This document shows, piece by piece, positions 52,680 through 62,872 of a stretch of DNA of 64,000 nt. A program made the translations under genes and the position numbers. This DNA is from Dasyornis broadbenti (lineage: Eukaryota > Chordata > Aves > Passeriformes > Dasyornithidae): contig VZRN01000659.1 of NCBI GenBank assembly GCA_013397935.1, positions 1,854,296 to 1,918,295 on the forward strand, given 5' to 3'. The first letter of the stretch is position 1. Each line of letters opens with the position of its first letter. The notes below the pieces were generated by a model. It did not search any database. It saw only the letters and a program-made list of their open reading frames with translations, and was not told where the DNA came from.

Positions 52680-53060
52680 CCTTGAAGAACTTGAGTGTCT
52701 GAAATGTAGTACCATGCTTGAAATAGATGTCTGAATGTAGGTTTCTAAGGATATTTCTCTCACTGTCTAATCTCTCCTTGAACACTGCTTCTGTAGCTCT
52801 CATAGCATTTGTTACCCTTTTTTGCACCTTTTCTGTTTCTCTTATATCCTTTTCAAATAAATGACCAGAACTCCTTGCAATATTCAAGTTTATACAATGG
52901 TATGACAACATTGGGGATGTTTCTTTCAATCCCTTTCCTAGTAATTTCTAACATCTTATTTATTTTGATTTTCCTGAACAGAGTACTGAATTTTTCATTA
53001 AATCACTCAAACCAACTCTGCCATCTCTTTGAAGGGTGATAACTGAGAGTCCTTCATCAT
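52680..53060 (-). mobile_element. Ancient CR1-like LINE fragment, antisense
   Basis: A strongly diverged antisense relic of the region near the end of a CR1-type reverse-transcriptase ORF. The order of blocks fits the antisense CR1 pattern: TTTGCACCTTTTCTGTTTCT, CCAGAACTCCTTGCAATATTC, ACAATGGTATGACAACATTGG, CCTTTCCTAGTAATTTCTAAC, ATCTTATTTATTTTGATTTT. It is much more decayed than the other CR1 copies here, so it belongs to an older wave. The exact subfamily and the ends are uncertain. Open frames 52654-52929 (minus) and 52809-53039 (plus) lie mostly within it. Confidence 0.65.
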
Positions 53061-53560
53061 ATATGTAGGTATGTATATGTTGCAGGATAGAGTTACTTTC
53101 CACAAGTAACTGCACCTCAGGTGCTGTTATCCCCTAGTATTGCCCACCTCACCCTTGATCTGTGCCGGCATTGACAAAGATCCTCACCTGCCTTGTTGCC
53201 AGCTGTCCTGCTTCAGACAATTGTTCTTGGCCATTGTCCTTTGCTTCCCTAATCAACTGCACTCCCTTCCGTGCTGATGATCTCCGTGGATATTTACTGT
53301 AAGTCTACTAAAGGGGTCTGTAAAAAAACTACTGAGGATGTCACACACTAAGGATGGAGATTCTGCAGCTGGCCAGTGGTGAGATCTGTATTTCACTCCC
53401 TCAACCTGCAAATTAATACTACTTCCAATTGTATAATATGTGTTTTATTTTCCAAGGAAGAGATTGGCACTAGAACAACATTTTTTACAGTCTAATTTTG
53501 TTATGGTGTTGGAGGTTGGGAATTTTCCCATCCTGTGGCTAGAGAGACTTTAACGAGCCT

Positions 53561-53643
53561 TAACGACGGTATTTAAGAGACAACGATTGGGTACCTAAGA
53601 GATAACGACTGAGTACCTAAGGGACAAAGACGCACTTAAGAGA
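53561..53643 (+). repeat. Four ~22-bp tandem near-repeats in the LTR
   Basis: Four consecutive units share the pattern (T/C)AAcGAc...TAcCTAAGaGA: 53561-53580, 53581-53602, 53603-53624 and 53625-53643. They start 54 bp into the LTR, where U3 enhancer repeats are expected. Units two and three are the closest pair (ATTGGGTACCTAAGAGA against ACTGAGTACCTAAGGGA). Confidence 0.8.
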
Positions 53644-53956
53644 CTAAAAACATAGCGAGGTGTGGCGAGAGAAGAAAAAGGTGGCTGGCCGTGGGCAGAG
53701 ACACTCTTGTCCCTGGGACTTGGAGGAGACAGCTGCTGTTTTCTTCTTTTCCCTTCGCTGCTGCCGCGGGAGCTCAGCGCTGCTGGGTTTTTCCTTCCTT
53801 GCTGAAGTCTCTGCTACCCTTTTGTTCGCCGGCTCGAGTGGACGGGCTCTGCCTCCCGGTTTGCTGCCCTGAGATTCCCTGCTGCAGCTCTGCTCGCCGT
53901 GCGGCCGCCTCGCCCTCAGCTCCGTCTGCCATCACCGAGGAGCTGAGCTCACGTCA

Positions 53957-53975
53957 CAGCGCCCCCTGCCGGCCG
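53957..53975 (-). promoter_or_regulatory. CTCF-like motif inside the LTR
   Basis: CAGCGCCCCCTGCCGGCCG on the plus strand matches 15 of 19 positions of the reverse-complement CTCF consensus TAGCGCCCCCTGGTGGCCA, including the full AGCGCCCCCTG core. A CRE-like CACGTCAC overlaps its upstream edge (53950-53957). Binding is inferred from the motif only. Confidence 0.55.
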
Positions 53976-54246
53976 TGACCGTAACTGTACCAAAGGGGAG
54001 GGGCGGTGTCTGGCTGCTTAGAGAAAGCTGCCACCGGGTATCTGGTTGGTTTATTTGTTGTTGCTACTGTTATTGTTGCTTGTTCCCTCGTTATAGATAC
54101 GAGTAAAAACTGTTATTCCTTTTCCCGTATCTCTGCCTGAGAGCCTTTGATTTCGACCTTACAACAATTCGGAGGGAGGGTCATATCCTGTAGGCAGTTT
54201 TCCACCTGCCTTAGCAAACGCCTGTCTTCCAAGCCAAGACATATGG

Positions 54247-57200
54247 GCATGTCTTTTTTTTTTGTTGTTGATAATTACAGACAGGAAAAATCAACACTGA
54301 TATTTTTAATAATTCTTTAGAATTCCTTCTAATTTTAATTTCAATAGGGTCAATACATCTTGGACAATTAGTGTCAAGATACAAACTATTCTAGCAATGC
54401 TTCACTAACCAACCCAACCCTCTTCAACTCAGTATTTGTTAAATATAGCTATTGCAAGTTCAGCTCCCTTGTGAGCAACACTTTCATTTCTGGCTTTTGG
54501 GAGAGAAGAATTCTTCACAGTGCAATGAGCAAGCAGGAATAGATAATGTTAGAGCCAGTATGAAACCTGTCCAGTGTGACTTGTATAACCTCAGAAATGG
54601 TGTAGTCTTATAAAATCTCACTATTCTTCTGGAAAGACTGAAACTAATGGAGCAATATCTGTACCTCCCTAAGGAAAGGTCAAAGTAAAAAGAAGAATGA
54701 GTTAACAAGATGATTCAGCAGGCTGGAATTGTATGCCTTTTAACTTGACATTTAGAGTGAATTAACATCCTGAACTTACTCAGCAAGCAAAGGAGACTAA
54801 ATCAAATCCATTTAATTGCATATTGAGAAAATCCAAGATGTTGCAGGCTGACATGACTGAGCGCCTACTGAGCCTTGACCATCCTGGAGCACAGAAGCAT
54901 AAGCATGGCAGAAGAGTATTTACACTACTGAATAGTGAAAGAAAACATGCAAAGACTCCCAGGAGTAGCATGCAATTAACAAAAGGCCAAGGCCAGGCTA
55001 CCAACTTCAGTTACAAATTTTCTTCAGAAAGATTAAAGATTGATGCAGAAAGGACAGGTTGGAGCAATGTGAAAGCCAGTTCTTTCAACTTGACATTTAA
55101 ACTGAACCAATATCATGATGTTGCTGAGGAAGCGAGAGAGAGAAAAGTACCAGGTAAGGCGTTTAAGGCCTTTTATGGGGTTCTTGCAGGTCATAACAAT
55201 AGAGAAAGTAGAAAGCAATATCCAAGGTGAATTTGCTAAGTGAACTTTCCCAGAGATAGGTGTTTTTAAATGCCCCAGTTCCATGTTGAGGGCATCAGAG
55301 CACATCAAAGTGCTGCTGGTATTTAACCAGGGATGGATGCAATCAGGAACTAGTGGCAATATTCATTCTATTTTCTGTGCAAGGCAATAGCTTGTATCCA
55401 GTGTTTTACAGACGTATGACCAACATTTTAACTACGTTCAATGGGACTGCCAACGGGAATATGAAAATGTGTATACTTCAGTGTTTGCCAGGTAGGGAAA
55501 GCTGCTCCCATCTTTATGGGAGTGTTTGCTCAATTTTTGTTTGTCTGTTTTTAATTTAGGCTCAGAATATTTATGCATTTCTTCCTTTTAAATTTCTGTG
55601 TAGACTGGTTTTATTCAAACTTTGTTTATATTTAATCTTTAATAGGACAGATATAAGTAGCAAGATATCAGGTAAATAGAAATTTATCTTTTCATGATTT
55701 CAAGTGAAGGGTTACATTACCAGATAAAATTAATATTACAGCCCTCAGAAACTGCAAAGTTGTGCCTCTTCCAAGTGACCAGAAACAAAACAAATATTGC
55801 TGAGCTCCCCTTAGAAGACACCTTACATGCTTTTTACTACCTGAGAAGCTGTTTAATTGACAGATCTCCCATTTTAATTCAGATTACTACTCTTAAGTAC
55901 AGAAGAAGGTCTGGAATATACCCTAAAGGCACCCTAGCACATACTCAGCTGTGATTAATTTAGCTGCTTAGCAGATGTCAGTTGTACTACTGACTAAAAG
56001 TCAAATAATCACCCATTCATTGTAAGCCCAGGTGATTACCTCAAGCCAGAGATGGCTGTTTGTTGTTTTAAGAAGCATATGGTGGAGACATTTTAAAAAA
56101 AGAATCATGGAGGAAAAAAGTTGCTTAATAAACAGGGAAGTGAAGCCTCAGGGCCCTGAACATTATAAACTAAGAGTGAATGTTCATTCTTTTTAGTGTT
56201 ATACCTAGAAATAACAAGGGAAGAATTAATTAAGACCACCAAGGGTATGGTGGTTAAGTTGCAATGAAAACTCTATGAAATAGAAAAGTTGGAGTGGCAA
56301 CACATTAAGTATCATTTTAAAAATAACTTGAGAAATAGAGAAATACACCTTATGCATATTTCTCTGAAGGAAACTTTGGCTACTTAAGACCTTATCTTTT
56401 CCTTTTCTATCCTTTCCCTGTCCAGAGGGATATTGATTCACTGCAAAAGGATTCCTGAGCTTTTTAATATGAAGATCACTGTAATTAAGCAGCTGAAGAG
56501 TTCATCCTCACTTACTAGTGAAGTGAAATTCAAATGAAACATCTGCCTAATAAGAAGAAATGTAAAACTCTCTACATGATGTGATAGCTGGGTATCATTT
56601 CTCCCAGGAATGTTCGGAAGGCTCCTTCAGTAAAAGAGGCTCCCTGTAAAACCAGTGTCAGGTGCAAACTGGGAAGTGCCTGAACAAGATCTCTTTGCTT
56701 CCAGCAGAAGCAGAAGTTTTGAAAAGCCATATGTTAGTACTTAATTTCAAAAAGCCTCAGAAGCCTCTGCTCTGCGTAGTTCACAAGGATGGGTCTCACT
56801 CTGCTGGAAGCTGCTCTCCATTGGGGTGCAGTGTGTTTTCCCAAGCCTGCCCAGGAGCAGACACCTGGCCCCCACAAACTGTGCCCATGCTCTGCTGTGA
56901 TCAAGGCCACTGCCTTGACCACAGACTGCTCCCTTCCTCCTGCTCCAGACTTATCTTCCCACTTGTTCTCCTGCATTTAAAACAAATAAACAAACAAGCA
57001 AGCAAACAAACATTAATAGTCACACAGGTGACTGCCCTGGTGTTTAACTGAGCTACACTGGGCATTGAGTGCTCTAAGGTTACATTCTACCAAGGCTAGT
57101 AATTAAAGGCACTCAGAGTATTGGTAATCAATTGTTATTGACTCAAATTAATACAACACTGCCTGAGATATAAATCTGAGTTTAAAATATGATTGACCCT

Positions 57201-57453
57201 ATTTCTGCCATAATTTTTCACTTGTGACAGTGGCCCTCACTTTACTATCAGGCCCACTGAAGTAAGTATAGTAAGACAAAAGACACTTGTAAATTGAGGT
57301 AAGACCCCAGTTTCAATCTACGACAGACAACACAAGCTAATTTCCACTGATTCATCACAAGATGGAGACAATTAGACTGCAAACCAGCAACAATTTAATA
57401 AAGGGGAAGAATTCCATAAAATAGCCTGGCTGCTTATTTTAATAACAAAGGGG
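54247..57453. other. No supported gene; contains an unexplained 135-codon open frame
   Basis: AT-rich sequence after the LTR. The longest open frame in the whole window lies here on the plus strand (54823-55230, 135 codons, Lys/Arg-rich, starting MRKSKMLQADMTERLLSL). It has no recognisable domain, signal peptide or membrane segment. A donor-like CAG|GTAAGG occurs within it at about 55151-55158. I do not call it a gene. A short (AAAC)n/(AAGC)n run lies near 56980-57012. Confidence 0.5.
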
Positions 57454-57460
57454 NNNNNNN
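57454..57460. other. Assembly gap (7 N)
   Basis: Seven undetermined bases next to GGG, followed within 20 bases by a 12-G run at 57479-57490 and A/T homopolymers. The base count here should not be trusted. Confidence 0.98.
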
Positions 57461-59309
57461 TATTTTTTTAAAAAAACAGGGGGGGGGGGGCAAGTCAAGT
57501 ATAGATGTATAAACTCCACAACAAAACTTGTGATAATACTGATTTGGATTGACTACATGAACATGAGAGAACACATTCTCAGAACATCAAAATTACTGTG
57601 ACTTCTCAACACTTCTTTGCTGTACTGATGAGAGCTGAATACCAGTATTTGCACCTTTACCCTTGTTAAAACCCAGGGCAAATGAACTATTATGTGACTG
57701 CGAGAGCTGCAAATTTATTATCATACCTCATATGCATACTGAGCAAGATGGTGAAGATGGAGAAGGTGGGAAAAGCTAGAAACACAGAAATCCTGTTAGC
57801 ATTCTATAAGCCAGCTGCACTGCAACAGAAGTGTTTCTTTGGCAATTTGCAGATTAGCTAAGGTCAAAATAATTCCTAGAAACGAAAACATTCTGTGGGA
57901 ACATGCAAATTTGATACATTTCTGGTGGTACCCAAGTGTCCTTGGGAGCTGAGAGTCAGCCCTTATTTTAGATACTTTGGTTTTGGCAAATAAAGAAAAT
58001 ATGAACTGCCATGTTTGAAGGATATGTGAGGTCCAGAGGATGCTCAAGGCCAAATTGGTTAGTATGAACACAGGCAGCTTGTACCATTTGTTTCAAGGCC
58101 AAGGAAGGTTCCTCACCATGTAGAAACACGTCAACATTGCATATGCAGGCTTATCTGCATGCATGCTCCTGCTTGCAGAGTCCACACAAACACATGCAAA
58201 AAAATTTGTTCTGCTTCTACAGTGTGTATGATTTAAAAGACTGACCTGCCCATTTCAGACGTCAAGTTTCAACATGGTACAAGGCCAAAGACAACATAAC
58301 TTTGCATCTCTTGCAAATTGTTTTACTTACTCTCATTTAATCTGTTACATTCATACTACATCTGTGTTTGCCTCCACTGAAAATAAATGTTGGTTTCATA
58401 AAGGAAGCACATATGTTTCAGTCTAGCTCTTAAGCAGGGTATAACACTCACAAAAAATACAGGATACAGTAAGTGATAAAAATATTACAATATGAGTAAT
58501 CATTGAGCAAAAGTAATATCCATTACAGGTAAGTTAGACCACCTTAGTTGTAGTCAGGTTAAGCTCAAGATATAGAATCAGAAAACACTGGAGATGGTAT
58601 GAAAAATCTTACTGGGTTTTCTCAGCTTTAGTTTTTGGATGAAATAGCTTTAGTGCCAAGTATCCAGGGAATCTAAGTTTTTACTTATTTTATTTGTGGT
58701 GAAAAAGTATGATCACTCTCATAAATTTACATAGTTTAATACATTTCAATTATCAAGATAATACAAACTTGACAATTCAATTGCATTCCTCTGGCCACAA
58801 GCCTTCAGTCTGTGTTTTTGCAGAGGTACTCATGCAGATGTGCAAGATTCAACTGAGATGGTAAAAATATTCTACCTAGTGGGTAGCATCACAAACTAAT
58901 AAAACACTGGATTAGAAATTCTGAAGCAAAATTTGTTCTAGATTTTACATGTTTACCTTTCTTCTTTTATACGCTTTTGATTTTTATTCCGAAAGCACAT
59001 AATCATTTGCATCCATTTCATACCTCTGTAGCATGTGGATATTTCACACCGTTGTTCTTCACTACATGTTAAAGTTCTCAGGTAAGATTATTTCCCTCAG
59101 TTACTGCCAACACGTACAGCCTCTTGCACCTTTGGGATTTTCAGTAGTGGCAAGGGGGCTAAATCACAGAACCGGTAAACAGTGATAGTTATTACAAATG
59201 CCCCTGACCAAACCTTGGAGCTATAAGTAACTATGGGATGAGATGAAAGTCAAAGCAAACATCCTTGTTAACCCTCTTTGCTCCACTAGGAAAAAGCAGA
59301 ACTACATTT
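57461..59309. other. No gene seen
   Basis: About 1.8 kb of AT-rich sequence beginning with homopolymer runs next to the gap. No exon, RNA gene or mobile element is recognised. The minus-strand frame at 57796-58071 has no known domain. Confidence 0.55.
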
Positions 59310-59645
59310 TGGCTCAGGGGAGATCTTATGGAACCTTCCAGTAACTAAAGGTGGCCTACAAGCAAGCTTGAGAGGGACTTTTTACATGGACATGTAGTGA
59401 TAGAACAAGGGGAATGGCTACAAACTGAAAGAGCACAGGTTTAGATTGGATATTAGGCAAAAATTCTTTACTGTGATAGTGGTGAGACATTGAAACAGGT
59501 TGCCCAGAGAAGCTGTGTCCTGGAACTATTCAAGGACACTTTGCCAGCCTGGTACAGTAGAGGGTATCCCTGCCCATGGCAGGGGTGCTGGAACCAGAGG
59601 GTGTTTAATGTCTCTTCCAACCCAAACCCTTCCATGATTCTACAA
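59310..59645 (+). mobile_element. CR1 LINE, short 3' fragment
   Basis: Sense CR1 3' end: GGGGAGATCTTATGGAACCT, then GAGAGGGACTTTTTACATGG, GTAGTGATAGAACAAGGGGA, AACAGGTTGCCCAGAGAAGC, TCCCTGCCCATGGCAGGGGT and TCTCTTCCAACCCAAACCCT, closing with CCATGATTCTACAAT, a decayed terminal ATTCTATG repeat. It is 5'-truncated to about 335 bp, with a short deletion after AAGCTGTG. It is better preserved than the fragment at 52680. Confidence 0.94.
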
Positions 59646-62600
59646 TTGTGACTGAAAGCTTTGCTCTACACATTATGGTTTTCATGCTGTGAAACAAAGC
59701 CCTCTGCTTTGACTTCTCACCTGGACAGCACAGGCTGGAGACCTGCCTCTCACACAATGGCAGAGTTAATGTGATATCAAGCACATGGTGGTCACCAGAG
59801 AAGGATGCCTTTGGGCATTGCACATCAGTTCTTTTATTCACTGCACAGCAGCGTCCCTTTGCAGATAGACCTTCAGAAGTGTTTCTCTAGGGGACAGTGC
59901 CACAGTGCTGCTACATGTAGGACAATTAATTTTCCTCTAAGTCTTCTGTCAAGGGAGCTTGCCTGAGGTCACAAGTTAGTCTCTGAAGTGGAATTAAACT
60001 ACTCAAGAGTAAGCAAGTAAGTGTGGCTAAGTTCTTCCATGCTGAAATGTAAGTACAAAATCCCACATTTTTTACCCTGCAAAATACTTTTCTGTACATT
60101 TAAGCTTTCCAGCTTTGTAACTGGTGAGTAAAAAAAAAAACAACAACAAAAAAACCCCAACAAACTTATGCTTTTTCTTATCAGGAAGAACCTTTACTAA
60201 ATCATACCCTGAACTGAGATGTTATGAGTGCTTGGTATTGATATACACCATTTGCTGTAAACTGAAAAACTCATGAAACCACGGGCTATTTTTTATGGAC
60301 ATAATGCATCCAGAGATTAATACATCAGATCTTAAATTTCTATTAGCTTGTTATTAAAGGTTAGGACAGACTTATTTTCTCCCTGGTTTATCTAAAGTAT
60401 GAAAAGTGACAAACCCAATGAATTCCTATTTTCTGACCAGCCATTAATTTGATTTACAACGAATTTGTACAGTGCCTGATTTAAGCTAAAGTTTTATCAC
60501 TGCTTCTCTGCAAAATGCAGACAATTAACTAATGATTTATACTTCTCCAAGCACAGGGGAAAGAAGATCATAATCTTTTCTCATGTCTGTTTCCCTTCCA
60601 GCATGATCAGACCTCAAAAAATAGAGATGAATCTGATGACATGCTTTAACATTCGGTTGACACTTTTTAATCAGAAACAGTGAGAGCAACCCTGAGTGAA
60701 TATACCTGTCACTCATGAGTTAGGCGTGTCTGTGCAAGCACAGCTGTTGAAATCCTTAAAGACTTTGAAAGGTATTTTATGTTGGATTGACTCACTATAC
60801 CTTTACTCTCCTGAAAACTGAGATGGTGAACTTACAAGCCTTGCAGCTATACACAAAGAAAAGAAATGTGAGCTATCTCCTTTATTTCTCATGATTTGAC
60901 ATTTTTCTCCACAATTACAGAAAACACTGAATTTTATTCCCTTGAGACAGAATCCTTTAATAAAAACCTGGTATAAATATAGTGCACACAACTGAAGTAT
61001 TTTTGCAGTTGAAAGCAGAAAACCCCAAAAATCAATACTACATTTAGAGTGTCTTCATGATAGCCACATAATCATTTCAAATTCTAGGCCAACCCTAATA
61101 GTTATGAAAGAGTACAAGAATAAGTAAGCTCTTTAAAAATTAAGCATGCTAGTAAATCTTCCTAATGAAAACAACTTTGTATTCAAACAGGCTTCCTATT
61201 AACATAAAAAAAAAAAACCCAAAAAAATAAACAGCTAACAGGAATAATCAGTGCTTGCTTCAATGTAATATCCTTGAATAAAAATGTAAAGATAGAACTG
61301 TCTGAAACATGAAATACTGACATCTGAAAATTCCTGTTCATAAAAGCATGAATGTCAAAAGTTAGTGTCAGAATGCTACAGATTTTGTTTGAAAAGTTAT
61401 GTTTGTAGTTTATATTATGACTTGGCATTAAATAACAATGTCATAATGGCATAATAATTTCACTATCATACCATTGTTTTAAAAATAATTGAAAACAGTT
61501 ACTATTAAAAATAATAATTATTGATACACTGTGTCTTCTTTTCAAGGTCAAACTATTTCCTTCTTTTGTTATAATACAGTTTGTTTCTTTTAATGGTACT
61601 TATGTACCAGCAGCTGACAAAGATTGCTAGTTTTGAGAATAATCTCCTTGATGTGATTTTCTTTCTCTCCTGAATACAGAGAGAACATAGAGAAAAAAAA
61701 TTAGACTAGATAGATTCTTAAAATGCCTTGAATTCTCACAGGTAATTTCTCAAAACCACGTGCTTTCCTTCAGTACATAAGGAATAGTAGGATTAGCTTT
61801 GCAAAGCATTGCAAAATCAGTGTTTATTCACAGCATCTTCAAACCATCAAAGGAAAAAAACGTATGGAAATCTCTTCACTTAGAGAAGGAAGGAGGAAAC
61901 CTATCTATGTAAAGAATGGTGTGAGGGTAAAGGAGAAAAGAAGTAATGGGATTCATGGGCTATGAAGACGAAAGTGGTTACCGAATTATCAGAAAATTTT
62001 TAGACAGAAAGAGCGGCTATGCAAGGATTTTTTTATGTATGTAATATCATCTACAGATTGCAATCAGACTCTAACTAAATTACATATTCAACAGAATTTA
62101 ATAACTTACTAAGAAATACTGAGATAAGACTTTTTGTCTTTTTTTCCAAATATTCCATGGCTTTTTTATTAATAATTTTCAAAACAATTGTTCCAGATAT
62201 CACCTCACCTCCAGAATTCTGATAATTCTGATCATGTTAGAAGCCAAGAAGACTTGAAAATAATCAGAACTTCAAAGAACTGATCACTGATCACAGATAC
62301 ATGCTACATGCCATCTAATGTCTTTCAGTTCTCTGCTTCGAAACAACAAAAAGCAGTCAACTTTTCTACTGGAAAATATGATCTAGAAATTCTGAAAAAA
62401 ATACAGTATTACACAGAAATGTAAATTGTTCTCTAAATAATCTAAAGCCCAGTCTTATAGCAAATATAATAGAATCAAACAATAAAAAAACATGGTCTGA
62501 GTGTCTGTTATCACAAAATGTTCCTGCTATCCCAGAATCCAAAAAGTGGTCTGTTGCCAGCTTCATTTTCTGAATGTGTAGTGGCTTTCAAATGAAGAAT

Positions 62601-62686
62601 TTGGCAGAGGTCAAAAAATTGCCTGGTAAAGAGATGTCGAATATTTATTGTTATGTGCTTGTTGAATGCTGTACAGAAAATTTGGA

Positions 62687-62705
62687 TTTTTTTTTTTTTT
62701 TTTTT
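62687..62705. repeat. Poly-T tract (19 T)
   Basis: Uninterrupted run of T. No retrocopy body was recognised on the minus strand ahead of it. Confidence 0.9.
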
Positions 62706-62808
62706 GTTATTTTTTAATGACAGGCTGTATTACTTTATAACATTTGATAATCCAGCAGACCCCTTTCATTACATTTTGTAAATTTATTCCAATTCTCACA
62801 ACCTGACA

Positions 62809-62872
62809 CTTGTATTTTAATAAATACAAGTTAATTAAAATAATTCATTAACTTGTTTAATTAATGTATTTA
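62809..62872. repeat. Interlocked inverted repeats (AT-rich)
   Basis: CTTGTATTT, a TAAT spacer and AAATACAAG form a perfect 9-bp-arm hairpin (62809-62830). The right arm overlaps a second perfect pair, ACAAGTTAAT (62826-62835) and ATTAACTTGT (62847-62856), and TTTAATTAATGTATTT follows as a near-complement of the first block. The function is unknown. Confidence 0.75.

Larger units (their letters stand above)
53507..54241 (+). mobile_element. Solo LTR of an avian endogenous retrovirus
   Basis: A 735-bp element beginning TGTTGGAGG and ending CCAAGACA, flanked by the perfect 5-bp direct repeat TATGG (53502-53506 and 54242-54246). TG...CA termini with a short duplication define a long terminal repeat, and no internal retroviral genes lie beside it, so it is a solo LTR left by recombination. 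The ATTCGGAGGGAGGG segment near 54167 matches LTRs I recall from songbird-type genomes, but I cannot name the family. A 5-bp duplication fits ERVL-like (class III) elements best; this is inference. It has a TATTTAA motif at 53570, four ~22-bp near-repeats, a CpG-rich centre and a GC box near 54000. Intact duplications and many surviving CpGs suggest a younger insertion than the CR1 copies. The open frames at 53660-53978 lie wholly within it and are not credible genes. Confidence 0.85.

Noticed and set aside
53660..53978. Two plus-strand frames rich in Cys, Ala and Pro
   Set aside because: They lie wholly inside the solo LTR, in CpG-rich sequence where stop codons are rare by composition.
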